Part shown: positions 7,038 through 15,137 of the stretch, in pieces
How positions within the stretch are numbered: position 1 is the first letter of the stretch
How the letters are laid out: each line of letters starts with the position of its first letter
NCBI GenBank assembly: GCA_030605805.1
Contig: JAUWHQ010000152.1
Coordinates: 1 to 24,497, forward strand
Direction: 5' to 3'
DNA: 24,497 nucleotides
Source: Methanosarcinales archaeon
GTDB taxonomy: Archaea > Halobacteriota > Methanosarcinia > Methanosarcinales > Methanogasteraceae
Program-made: the position numbers and the translations under genes
The notes under the pieces: generated by a model
Seen by the model: only the letters and a program-made list of their open reading frames with translations
Told to the model about the DNA's origin: nothing
The model's database searches: none

Positions 7038-8350
7038 TGGCACGAAGAGAACCGTCTCTTACGACCGAGCGATTCACGACATCGCAGCTCCTCGAGATCG
7101 ACGCGTGTACCAGGTGCGGCGAGTGTCTGAATTGGTGTCCTGTGCTCGAGGAGATCGAGGAGGAGACCTTCACTCCGGAAGGCAGAGAGGGCATGACCGA
7201 CAAGCAGAAGATGGACTTTTCGCCGAAGAACAAACTCACCGGCATGCGCGAGATGCTCAACAAGGGTTATGGTCTGCGCGCAAAGCTCTTTGGTCCGAGA
7301 CAGATTCCTGAGGATGATGTCCTGAAGCTAAAGGACGAGATCTATCACTGCACGACGTGTGGTATCTGTTCCACGGTCTGCGAGGCATCCATCAATACCG
7401 TTGAGATCTGGGAATCGTTCCGCAGAAACGCTGTGATGCACAAACGCGGACCGTATGGCAAGCAGACCGGTTTCGTGGATCTTCTTGCGTCCCACAACGT
7501 CTTTGCTGCTGATCAGGAGGATCGGCTCTGCTGGGTTCCCGAGGATATCGAGATCAAGGACAAGGCTGATGTTGCATACTTCACTGGCTGTACAGCAGCA
7601 TTTCGGATGCAGCGGGTCGGTGTTGCAACGACAAGGGTTCTGCAGGCATTAGACATCCCGTTCACGATGCTCGGACCTGAGGAATGGTGCTGTGTCTCAG
7701 TTCTCATAAGGACCGGGCAGCTTGAGCTTGCAGAGGAGTTCGTGAACCACAACGTGAATGCGATGATCGACAAGGGTGTCAAGACCGTGATCTACGCGTG
7801 CGCTGGATGCCACCGGACCAGCAGGATCGATTGGCCCAAGTTCTATGAGGGCGGAGATCTCCCGTTCGAGATTCTTGCAATCAGTGAGTACATGGACAGA
7901 TTGCTGGATGACGGCACGCTCAGTGAGAGCGACTTCGACTGGAAGAACCCGCTGAAGAAGCGAGTAACATTCCACGATTCCTGCCACACAGGAAGGCATT
8001 GCGGAGTTTATGATGCGCCAAGAAGGATCTACGATATGGTTCCTGGCGCGGAATTCGTCGAGATGGCAAGAACGCGGGAACTGCAGCGGTGCTGCGGCGC
8101 GGGCGGTGGAATCAAGGCAGGCGTCTCTGATCTTGCGCTTAAGATGGCGCAGAAGAGAGTTCAGGATGCTGAACTCGTGAATGCTGATATCATAACATGT
8201 ACCTGTCCGTTCTGCAGGCGGAACATCATGGACGGCATCAACGCGATGGACACGAATATCATCTTCAAGGATCAGCAGGAGATTCTTGCGGAAGCGATGG
8301 GACTCGATCTCACGCTGCCTGATAACCCGTACATAGACAAGCAGATGTAG
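7037..8350 (+). CDS. HdrD-like iron-sulfur subunit with two CCG domains
   Basis: 437 residues. Two [4Fe-4S] ferredoxin motifs come first (Cys 24, 27, 30, 34 and 105, 108, 111, 115), then two CCG domains. The first has C185, C218-C219 and C255/C258. The second has C316, C352-C353 and C390/C393. In HdrD the CCG clusters reduce the CoM-S-S-CoB heterodisulfide in two one-electron steps. Two complete CCG domains fit HdrD better than DsrK, which has one. Paralogues of this architecture also occur in sulfate reducers and alkane or methane oxidisers, so the true substrate is open. The protein lacks membrane segments and should dock on the preceding subunit at the cytoplasmic face. The gene ends with TAG shortly before a hairpin terminator. 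Confidence 0.85.
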   Translation: MARREPSLTTERFTTSQLLEIDACTRCGECLNWCPVLEEIEEETFTPEGREGMTDKQKMDFSPKNKLTGMREMLNKGYGLRAKLFGPRQIPEDDVLKLKDEIYHCTTCGICSTVCEASINTVEIWESFRRNAVMHKRGPYGKQTGFVDLLASHNVFAADQEDRLCWVPEDIEIKDKADVAYFTGCTAAFRMQRVGVATTRVLQALDIPFTMLGPEEWCCVSVLIRTGQLELAEEFVNHNVNAMIDKGVKTVIYACAGCHRTSRIDWPKFYEGGDLPFEILAISEYMDRLLDDGTLSESDFDWKNPLKKRVTFHDSCHTGRHCGVYDAPRRIYDMVPGAEFVEMARTRELQRCCGAGGGIKAGVSDLALKMAQKRVQDAELVNADIITCTCPFCRRNIMDGINAMDTNIIFKDQQEILAEAMGLDLTLPDNPYIDKQM

Positions 8351-8354
8351 ACGC

Positions 8355-8392
8355 AATGGTTGATTTATTCAACCATTTCTATTTTTATTTTT
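8355..8392 (+). terminator. Hairpin and T-rich terminator after the HdrE/HdrD-like operon
   Basis: AATGGTTGA (8355-8363) and TCAACCATT (8369-8377) form a perfect 9-bp stem with a 5-nt loop, followed by a T-rich tract of 15 nt. It begins 5 nt after the stop codon. Confidence 0.8.
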
Positions 8393-8400
8393 GTTGAGAA

Positions 8401-8429
8401 ATAGACTTAAATGTTATGAAATAGTCTAT
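8401..8429 (+). promoter_or_regulatory. Inverted repeat around the universal stress gene promoter
   Basis: ATAGACT (8401-8407) and AGTCTAT (8423-8429) are perfect inverted copies with centres 22 nt apart, two helical turns. They flank TTAAATG (8407-8413), a plausible TATA element. A dimeric regulator could bind here. This is inference from symmetry and position. Confidence 0.4.
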
Positions 8430-8447
8430 AACAACGAGGTGTCGCCT

Positions 8448-9296
8448 ATGGTAAAGTTTCAATTCCTATTACCGGTTGACGGTTCTGATTATTCCGAAGT
8501 AGCCATTAAGCACGCCATACGGATGGCGGAGATGTACAACGCAGAGATTTCGCCGATCTACGTGGTGGATAACAGGGTATACAGGGACGAGGAAAGTGTC
8601 AAGGAGCAGACAGCGATCGGACAGTCGCTGGTGGACGCTGCGCGGGATCAATGCAAGGACCACGGAATCGGGGTTCTCGAGGCAAAAGTCCTGACCGGAT
8701 CGCCATACAACGAGATTGTGAGAGAGCAGAGAGATATCGATGCCAGTCTGATCATTCTTGGCGCGTGCGGTGCGGATCACGCAAAAGGCGAAACGGTCGG
8801 CAGCACCGCAGAGCGAGTGCTTCGCGGTGCGCGATGTCACATACTGCTGGTTCGTGACAAGCTCGAAAACGACGACTTTTATAAGAACGTCCTGATCCCA
8901 TCGGACGGTTCGATTGATGCCGAATATGCTGCGACATTCGCTACGAGTATCGCACACCGGTACCATGCCAATCCAACGGTCTGTTCGATAATACCCATAG
9001 GCAGCAAGAAGGCTATGGCAGAGGCGGAGCAGATCACCGGTGATGTGGTATCGCTTGGTAAGGCAAAAGGAGTCGAAACAGATTCACTGATATGGGAAGG
9101 AAAACCTGCGGTCGAGATATTAAAGGTGATCGAGACAAGGAAGATCGATCTTGCTGTGATCGGATACACCGGGAAAGGGAAGGTCTCCAGATGGATACTC
9201 GGAAGCGTATCTGAGAGGGTTGCGCGAACCGCGCCGTGTTCGGTATTCGTGGTGAAGAGCATCCGTGCTGAGCGAGTATACAGTGTATCGAGATGA
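8448..9296 (+). CDS. Universal stress protein with two UspA domains
   Basis: 282 residues from ATG 8448, which has GAGGTG (8436-8441) 6 nt upstream. The frame extends to 8391 but lacks a start with such a site. Two UspA domains are fused head to tail. Each begins with a VDGSDYSE or PSDGSIDAE type strand-loop, and each has a nucleotide-binding motif of the form G-2x-G-9x-G-S: GACG...GS in domain 1 and GYTG...GS in domain 2. Both therefore look able to bind ATP. Its role in archaea is not defined beyond stress or energy-state responses. It is followed 14 nt later by a paralogue and lies downstream of the redox operon behind its own promoter. Confidence 0.9.
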   Translation: MVKFQFLLPVDGSDYSEVAIKHAIRMAEMYNAEISPIYVVDNRVYRDEESVKEQTAIGQSLVDAARDQCKDHGIGVLEAKVLTGSPYNEIVREQRDIDASLIILGACGADHAKGETVGSTAERVLRGARCHILLVRDKLENDDFYKNVLIPSDGSIDAEYAATFATSIAHRYHANPTVCSIIPIGSKKAMAEAEQITGDVVSLGKAKGVETDSLIWEGKPAVEILKVIETRKIDLAVIGYTGKGKVSRWILGSVSERVARTAPCSVFVVKSIRAERVYSVSR

Positions 9297-9310
9297 GGAG
9301 GTAAATACAA

Positions 9311-10249
9311 ATGGCAAAATTCCAATACCTGGTGCCGGTCGATGGTTCAGCCCAGTCAGATGCTGCGGTCACACACGCCGTGCGGTTCACTGATATCTAC
9401 GGCGCGGAACTGACCGCCATCCACGTAGTGGACTCAAACATATACAAGGAACCCGAGATCGTTGAACAGATGCAAGCAGCCGGAGAATCCTACCTCGACA
9501 GGGTAAGGGATATGGCAGCAGAACGCGGAGTGACCGTGAAGTCGGCAAAGGTGCTGGTCGGATACCCATTTGACGCGATCCTTTACGAGGCACGCGAGAT
9601 CGATGTTAGCGTGATCTTCATGGGCGCGACCGGAGCTGATCACTCCAAACGCATAGGGAAGATCGCAAGCCGCGTGCTCCGGGGCGCTGATTGTCATCTC
9701 ATGCTGGTGCGCGGCGGTCCGACGACTGGCGACTACAAGAACATACTGATCCCGACCGACGGCTCAAAGGATGCTGAATATGCAGCGCAGTCAGGCGTGA
9801 GCACGGCAAGACGGGTCGGCGCAAAGGTCTCTGCATGTAACATCGTCGATCTCGGTCACATCACTGACACACGCGTGGTAACGGCTGGCGGCGTTGGCGC
9901 TGGCAGACATTACGGCGATGTGATAAAACTTCCGGAATCTGCCGTGAAGAAGATGCGCCAGCGTCTGCTTGACGATTCGGCAAGGATCGCTGACCGGGTC
10001 AAAAGAATCGCGGAATCAAAAGGTGTCGATGCTGAGATCATCGTGCGCGATGGCAAGCCCGCACCTGAAATCCTGAAGATCATACGGGAGAAGGGGGTCG
10101 ATCTGGTAGTGATGGGGTACTCAGGAAAGAGCATAGTTTCAAAGTTATTGATCGGAAGCGTTTCTGAGAAGGTCGCATCCACCGCTCCATGCTCAGTCAT
10201 CATTGTTCGTGGTGCCAGAATGGAACGTGTGGTTCCTGTGCATGAATAA
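9311..10249 (+). CDS. Second universal stress protein with two UspA domains
   Basis: 312 residues. GAGGAGG (9296-9302) overlaps the previous stop and lies 8 nt ahead of the ATG, so the pair is one operon. Domain 1 starts VPVDGSAQSD. Its ATP loop begins GATGADHSK but is shortened, and the second Gly-Ser of the motif is replaced, so this domain may not bind nucleotide. Domain 2 has the intact G-2x-G-9x-G-S motif in GYSGKSIVSKLLIGSVSEK. Compared with the upstream paralogue it carries an insertion of roughly 25 residues, rich in Gly (GGVGAGRHYGD), between the first strands of domain 2. The pair arose by tandem duplication of a two-domain gene, followed by divergence. Confidence 0.9.
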   Translation: MAKFQYLVPVDGSAQSDAAVTHAVRFTDIYGAELTAIHVVDSNIYKEPEIVEQMQAAGESYLDRVRDMAAERGVTVKSAKVLVGYPFDAILYEAREIDVSVIFMGATGADHSKRIGKIASRVLRGADCHLMLVRGGPTTGDYKNILIPTDGSKDAEYAAQSGVSTARRVGAKVSACNIVDLGHITDTRVVTAGGVGAGRHYGDVIKLPESAVKKMRQRLLDDSARIADRVKRIAESKGVDAEIIVRDGKPAPEILKIIREKGVDLVVMGYSGKSIVSKLLIGSVSEKVASTAPCSVIIVRGARMERVVPVHE

Positions 10250-10274
10250 GCCCCCGGACCAGACCAGGGGGCTT
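10248..10274 (+). terminator. GC-rich hairpin at the end of the universal stress operon
   Basis: AAGCCCCC (10248-10255) and GGGGGCTT (10267-10274) form a perfect 8-bp stem with an 11-nt loop that includes the last bases of the stop codon. It is not followed by a long T tract, so it may be a terminator or an mRNA 3'-end stabiliser. Confidence 0.5.
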
Positions 10275-10300
10275 CCGGAAATGGGGGTTAATAATTTATT

Positions 10301-11371
10301 ATGGAACCAGACGGCGTTTCAAAACTCATCGAACACAGATGGACAATTGCAGTCGTAGCTGGAGTCGTAGTTCTTATTTTAGCGATCATCTACATCGCAC
10401 TGCCGCTCCTCGACGGCATCGTTCTTGGCGTGGTCCTTGCTTATGTTGGGAGACCGATCAACAATAAATTATTAAGATACACGAAATTGGCGCCGTTTGC
10501 AACAACATGCTTCATCATCACGCCGATCATACTCATACTCGGCATCGGGGCGATTGAAATCGTAAATCAATGTATCTGGGCGATTGGGCACCATCAGGAG
10601 ATCACGGAATCGCTCACGTCCACGATCGCGAGCCTGGACATCCCCGAATTCATATATACGGATGTTTCGATAACGGTGGAGAACCTTGCGTCCACCGCCA
10701 TCGGCATCGCAGGGCAGATTCCGGCGTTTGATTATGCAAAAAGCATCACGATTCTTGTCATCAATTTCATAATCTCGATATTTGTCTGCTTCTTCCTTGT
10801 GAAGGACGGCGCCAGATTGACAGGACTCGTCAAGAACCTGCTTCCGAGATCCGGTCTTCAGATCATTGATGCATTCTCAGAACATGCCGACAGGATACTG
10901 GCTGGAATAATCATCGGTAATCTGTATGTCGCGATCATTGCCAGCGTGACATCGCTCTTCGTATTCTACTCCTTCGGGGTCAGCCACATCACTGCGATGG
11001 CGTCACTCGTCTTTCTCGCCTCGCTGGTTCCGATATTCGCGGGATGGATGATTCTTGCCCCGATTGCAATCAGCAGATATTTCGAGTACGGGCTTGAGAA
11101 CGCGATTCTATTCTACGTCGTAGCCTCGATCATCATCTACGGTCCGACCGAGGTCATTCTCCGCCCCTACATCGTCGGCATAAGGTCGTACACTCACCCG
11201 CTCTTGATGATGGTGATGTTCATCGGCGGAGCACTCGTCGCGGGCATCGCGGGCTTCTTCCTTGCACCGATGGCGATGGGCATCTTGATCGCCGTGTACC
11301 GGACGTACGATGATCTGATGGAAGGACGAATCGAGGTGGCGATACCCAATCTGCGGGATGAGCAGTGTTAG
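10301..11371 (+). CDS. AI-2E family transporter-like membrane protein
   Basis: 356 residues with seven to eight hydrophobic helices: a pair at about 15-50, one at 65-90, and several between 145 and 345. A hydrophilic segment lies in between (about 95-140). Family hallmarks are the early DGIVLGVVLAYVGRPI, the long pre-TM helix, FFLVKDG in the middle, and the C-terminal block GPTEVILRPYIVG with GGALVAGIAGFFLAPM. The family exports or takes up small organic molecules or ions. Autoinducer-2 is a historical label, so the substrate here is unknown. The start ATG is preceded by GGGGGTT 12 nt upstream, inside an AT-rich stretch that could also carry its promoter. Confidence 0.85.
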   Translation: MEPDGVSKLIEHRWTIAVVAGVVVLILAIIYIALPLLDGIVLGVVLAYVGRPINNKLLRYTKLAPFATTCFIITPIILILGIGAIEIVNQCIWAIGHHQEITESLTSTIASLDIPEFIYTDVSITVENLASTAIGIAGQIPAFDYAKSITILVINFIISIFVCFFLVKDGARLTGLVKNLLPRSGLQIIDAFSEHADRILAGIIIGNLYVAIIASVTSLFVFYSFGVSHITAMASLVFLASLVPIFAGWMILAPIAISRYFEYGLENAILFYVVASIIIYGPTEVILRPYIVGIRSYTHPLLMMVMFIGGALVAGIAGFFLAPMAMGILIAVYRTYDDLMEGRIEVAIPNLRDEQC

Positions 11372-11419
11372 CCAAGGGGGTGCCGCCTGGGTTTATTGGT
11401 CCGATGCGAAGCAACCTGA

Positions 11420-11456
11420 TTTTTTTCGTGAAAACGTCCCGGGGATTTTTCGGACG
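11420..11456 (+). terminator. Possible T-tract terminator after the AI-2E gene
   Basis: Seven consecutive T (11420-11426) lie 49 nt after the stop. A weak 5-bp stem CGTCC/GGACG (11435-11439 with 11452-11456) follows. Archaeal polymerase can terminate at T tracts alone, so this is plausible but weak. Confidence 0.3.
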
Positions 11457-11523
11457 GTAAAATCCATCAAATCCACTGAAAAGTTCGCAACACCAACAGA
11501 TTTGATAGAACCTCTTCCCATAC

Positions 11524-11532
11524 AATTATATA
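11524..11532 (+). promoter_or_regulatory. TATA box for a leaderless ATPase transcript
   Basis: AATTATATA is centred near 11529. A start 26 nt downstream falls at about 11555, and the ATG is at 11559. No ribosome-binding site is present, which agrees with a leaderless mRNA. Confidence 0.55.
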
Positions 11533-11558
11533 CTTTCAAGTAAACTACTTCATAGTAT

Positions 11559-12950
11559 ATGAATTTCATAGGTCGAAAGAACGAATTGGAGAGCCTCTCA
11601 GAACGGTTTGAAAGCAATAGAGCCGAATTCCTGATCATCTATGGCAGACGAAGGATCGGAAAGACCGAACTTATAAAAAAACTCATCTCCAAACAACACC
11701 CTGGTATCATCTTGATCGGCAGACAAGAATCCAGGAAGCTTCAGCTTGACCGCTATTCAAGAATACTTGCCGAGCATTTCAACGACGAACTGTTGAAAAA
11801 ACAGGGTTTTGCGGACTGGGACGCATTTTTCGAATATATCTACCAGCAGGCTAAAGAGCAGCGATTTATTCTGGCGTTAGATGAGTTTCCGTATCTTGTA
11901 AAAGATGAAAAAGCCCTGCCTTCGATATTACAGGATTACTGGGACAGCAAGCTTAAGGACAGCGGAATATACCTGATCCTATCAGGTTCCAGCATCTCCA
12001 TGATGGAAAAACTCATGTCCTACCGCGCCCCGCTCTATGGACGGCGCACAGGTCAGATAAAACTTGGTCCACTCCCGTTTAAAGACGTAGCAGGATACCT
12101 GGGAAATGTAAAACGTGCAGTGGAGATGTATAGTGTCTTTGGCGGCACTCCGGCATACATCACACAAACTGACCCTGCGCACGATATATATTGGAATATT
12201 GATAAGAATATATTGAGGTTTGATTCATTCATCTACAGGGATATCAAGTTCATACTGCTTGAAGAACTTGAAGAGCCACGGTATTATTTCTCAGTACTCG
12301 AATCAATCGCTAGTGGCAGCACAACTCTTGGCAAGATCACAAATTATACGGGACTTGACCGCAGCCTCGTTGGGAAATACCTGAGTGTGTTAATCGATCT
12401 TGGAATAATAAAAAGGGAAATTCCTGTAACAGAGTCCCTTAAGTCTAAGAAAGGACTGTACTTCATTAAGGACAATGCATTTGCTTTCTGGTTCAGGTTC
12501 ATTTTCCCAAGCGAGGACCTGATCGACCTCGGGCATGAGGAGGTTGTCTTGCGCCGTGTTAAAAGCGGGTTCAATACATATCTTGGCAGGGCATTTGAAG
12601 ATATTGCAAAAGAATTCTTGTGGGATTTGAACCTGTTGGAGGGTGTGCCATTCCCATTCTCAAAACTCGGATCATGGTGGTACAAAGAGAGGGAAATCGA
12701 TATCGTAGCTATGGATGATGAATCGGGCATCTTCTTTTGCGAAGTGAAATGGAAAGACATGAGTGAGGCAGACGCATCGGGTTTAATTAGGCAATTAAAA
12801 GAAAAGTCCGGACATGTCCGCTGGCGCGATGAAGACCGGAATGAACATTATGGGATTATAGCCAGAACAATAAGTGGGAAAAAAAAGTTAATCGATGCCG
12901 GCTACTTTGTTTTTGATTTGAAGGATTATGAGAAGTGGATAGTTGGATAA
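11559..12950 (+). CDS. Archaeal STAND-type ATPase with DUF234 and nuclease-like C-terminus
   Basis: 463 residues. The N-terminal P-loop domain has FIGRKNELESL, the Walker A GRRRIGKTE (29-37, the usual Arg-rich form of this family), Walker B LALDEF (105-110) and sensor LSGSSISMM (141-149). A winged-helix segment follows at about 245-300 (TTLGKITNYTGLDRSLVGKYL), then the DUF234 region. Near the end E347, REIDIV with D381, and FFCEVKW with E395 and K397 form a PD-(D/E)XK-like set, so nuclease activity is possible. Genes of this family are widespread and variable in archaea and behave as accessory genes. Their function is not established, with DNA-linked or conflict roles proposed. The transcript appears leaderless. 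Confidence 0.88.
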   Translation: MNFIGRKNELESLSERFESNRAEFLIIYGRRRIGKTELIKKLISKQHPGIILIGRQESRKLQLDRYSRILAEHFNDELLKKQGFADWDAFFEYIYQQAKEQRFILALDEFPYLVKDEKALPSILQDYWDSKLKDSGIYLILSGSSISMMEKLMSYRAPLYGRRTGQIKLGPLPFKDVAGYLGNVKRAVEMYSVFGGTPAYITQTDPAHDIYWNIDKNILRFDSFIYRDIKFILLEELEEPRYYFSVLESIASGSTTLGKITNYTGLDRSLVGKYLSVLIDLGIIKREIPVTESLKSKKGLYFIKDNAFAFWFRFIFPSEDLIDLGHEEVVLRRVKSGFNTYLGRAFEDIAKEFLWDLNLLEGVPFPFSKLGSWWYKEREIDIVAMDDESGIFFCEVKWKDMSEADASGLIRQLKEKSGHVRWRDEDRNEHYGIIARTISGKKKLIDAGYFVFDLKDYEKWIVG

Positions 12951-13103
12951 CTGGAGATGACGTTTCTCGTTCGGATAAACCGGAAAGGTATGTTGACAAG
13001 GCAGAAATAAATGAATTATAGGTCAGTGTAGGCGAAGCAAGGAGAACAAACTAATGCAATGTATCAGGAGCAATAAAAATATGTTATTTCGATGCCCCAA
13101 CTT

Positions 13104-13138
13104 TTAAAAAAACAAGATTCCCCGAATTTCTCCGGGGA
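13104..13138 (-). terminator. Terminator of the SMC-related operon
   Basis: On the minus strand TCCCCG and CGGGGA (13133-13138 and 13119-13124) form a 6-bp stem, followed by a run of seven T (13106-13112). It lies 27 nt after the stop codon at 13165. Confidence 0.7.
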
Positions 13139-13164
13139 TTTAGATTAACTCTAATTAAACGCTC

Positions 13165-15123
13165 TCACTCGAACCCATACCTGACAACAAGCTCTTCCTG
13201 CTCGCTTGGAGATGCGGGCTGGGAGACCAGCACGTAATCCGCCTTGTCTGTCAGATAATCCAGAGCCAGTTTGAACCGATCAGGATCGAAGGTGTTCATG
13301 TTGTCATCGATGACAAAGAACGGGAATTTTGGGATATAATTCTCCTTCGCAGAAATCTGGAAGACGAGACCGAGTGTCAGCTGCTCTGCCTTGCTCAGAC
13401 TGGATAGCGACTGTTTCTTTCCGCTCTCATGCTCCACGATCACATCGAGCGAAGACGGTCTGCCCCGTGTAGTCGCCTCCTCGATCTTGATGTCGCGGAA
13501 GGTTGTGAATCCCATGTCATGGTAGATGTCGTTGATCTTATCATTGAACAGCTTCACCGCGCCGCGCACCTCGTGATCATACTGTCCCTCCAGTTCCTCA
13601 ATTTCTGCCCGCAACTGCTCGAGTCCCTTGTTCTTCTTCCTTGCATACTCCTCAAGGGTCTCTCCAATCCTGTAATCCGGGATTTCGGACGTGAGCCGGT
13701 CGATCTGTTTCTGGTTGTTCCTGATCTCGTTTTCAAATCCGCCCACCTTCTTTCGCATCTCATTGAGGCGGTCTCTGCTCTCAGTGCGTGCAGTCTTTGT
13801 CGCATCCTTGTATTCGCGCTCAAGGCTCTCCAGTTCGGATTCCTTCTCTGCAATCTCTCTCTCGATTGCGTCCAGCGTGTCCTTGCGCTCGTCCCAGTCC
13901 TTGCGATACTCTTCTGCATCGTGTTTTGCACCGTCCAGTGCCCGCCGCTTCGCCTTGAGCCCATCGACCTGGTCCTGAAGTTCCTTCCTATCCGCCTTGA
14001 TCATCTTTATCTGCTCATCCTCTCCGCGCATATCCTTGGACAGGTCTGTGGCACACTCTCGCAGCTCCTTTCTTCTCTGGTCCAGTGTATCACGATCGGC
14101 GCCACCACTGCACACAGGGCACTCGCGTGGTTCTCCGAGCAGATTGTATGCTCTGTCAAGAGATGGGATCTCTGATGCTTCATCCGGAATGACGCGCTCA
14201 GTCTCGCCAAACATCTTATATGCCTCATTGATCACCCCGAGCAGGCTATCGACCAGATCCTTCCCTTTCTTCAGGCTCTTTTTCCTGCGCTCGTATTTGG
14301 ATATATTCCCTTTAAACTCCTCTATACTCTTTTCAGGCGATTCGTACGTCCGTTCGAACTCAGCGATCTCTTCATCGATCCGTTCACGCAGCGCATGTGC
14401 CTTTTCATACTCATCCTGGTACCGCTTGACCTCGCCCTCGCGCACCCTGAGCCGCTCATGAAGCCCCGTGATCTCCCGCTTCTTGGTGGCGAGATCCTTG
14501 CTGACATCAGTAATATCCATCGTGCCGGACTCCTTGGCAATCTCATCCTCGAGTTCCTGCACCTCGTCCTGCAATTTCTGGATATCGCCCTGCATTGTCT
14601 TGATCTCAGCCTCAAGCTTCTGGGCGTTGGTGAGATTTTCGATATACTCATCGAGCTTCTGCTTTGCGTCTTCCAGTTGAGCCTCCTTTCTGCGGAGATC
14701 GGATTCAACGATCTCGGCTCCGCTGACGCTTTTGACGAACCGGAGCACATCGAACATGTTCTGCTCGATCTCCAGAACCACCCTGCTCTTCGGCGTGAAG
14801 AACGCGATCTTCTCTGCGTTGCGCCACTGGCTGTTCTCATCAAAGAACGTGCGATCGTCTGCCGGAGTTGCCTGCACTATGTTGTTTGTACGCCGTAGAT
14901 TGCGCACAAACTCGTCATCAAGCTTGATGCTGCCCGTATCGTTGTCGTCGTTCAAGCTGTCTCGAAATACAGTCTCATCATCGCTGGCAAGGCACTGTAT
15001 TCCCCGCAGCAAACTTGATTTTCCCTTGGCGTTCGGTGCAGTGATGCGATTGATCCCTTTCTTGATCTCGAACGTGTGAACACCTGTAAATCCACCTATG
15101 TTTTGCAGTTCCAGTTCCATCAT
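13165..15123 (-). CDS. Archaea-specific SMC-related ATPase with Rad50-like zinc hook
   Basis: 652 residues. The N-terminal ATPase half has a Walker A variant APNAKGKSSL (29-38, the usual first Gly is Ala). Residues about 140-310 and 350-500 are charged coiled coils. Between them CPVC (C335, C338) is a zinc hook as in Rad50, which would join two coiled-coil tips. The C-terminal half has the signature-like SLSSLSKAEQLTLGL, Walker B FFVIDDNMNTFD, and VLVSQPAS where Rad50/SMC proteins usually have His. Such proteins bind DNA ends or chromosomes as dimers. Haloarchaeal relatives are linked to chromosome biology and cell shape, but no function is proven here. ATG 15120 is a better-spaced start than 15123 relative to GGTGA. 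The gene follows an unknown gene by 14 nt and ends at a terminator. Confidence 0.88.
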   Translation of the reverse strand: MMELELQNIGGFTGVHTFEIKKGINRITAPNAKGKSSLLRGIQCLASDDETVFRDSLNDDNDTGSIKLDDEFVRNLRRTNNIVQATPADDRTFFDENSQWRNAEKIAFFTPKSRVVLEIEQNMFDVLRFVKSVSGAEIVESDLRRKEAQLEDAKQKLDEYIENLTNAQKLEAEIKTMQGDIQKLQDEVQELEDEIAKESGTMDITDVSKDLATKKREITGLHERLRVREGEVKRYQDEYEKAHALRERIDEEIAEFERTYESPEKSIEEFKGNISKYERRKKSLKKGKDLVDSLLGVINEAYKMFGETERVIPDEASEIPSLDRAYNLLGEPRECPVCSGGADRDTLDQRRKELRECATDLSKDMRGEDEQIKMIKADRKELQDQVDGLKAKRRALDGAKHDAEEYRKDWDERKDTLDAIEREIAEKESELESLEREYKDATKTARTESRDRLNEMRKKVGGFENEIRNNQKQIDRLTSEIPDYRIGETLEEYARKKNKGLEQLRAEIEELEGQYDHEVRGAVKLFNDKINDIYHDMGFTTFRDIKIEEATTRGRPSSLDVIVEHESGKKQSLSSLSKAEQLTLGLVFQISAKENYIPKFPFFVIDDNMNTFDPDRFKLALDYLTDKADYVLVSQPASPSEQEELVVRYGFE

Positions 15124-15137
15124 ATCACCATTAGCGA

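Noticed and set aside
7697..8356. 219-codon minus-strand frame
   Set aside because: Fully antisense to the HdrD-like gene, with no motifs, and it crosses that gene's conserved cysteines.
8348..8404. Possible amber read-through of the HdrD-like gene, which also ends in TAG
   Set aside because: The extension would run through the hairpin terminator and T-rich tract, so TAG is an ordinary stop here. This also shows that TAG is used as a stop in this organism.
8391..8447. N-terminal extension of the first universal stress protein
   Set aside because: It overlaps the T-rich terminator tail and the inverted repeat. ATG 8448 has the good ribosome-binding site.
13429..14175. 248-codon plus-strand frame rich in Leu
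   Set aside because: It is antisense to the coiled-coil part of the SMC-related gene. Leu-rich antisense frames are expected opposite Glu/Lys-rich coiled coils.
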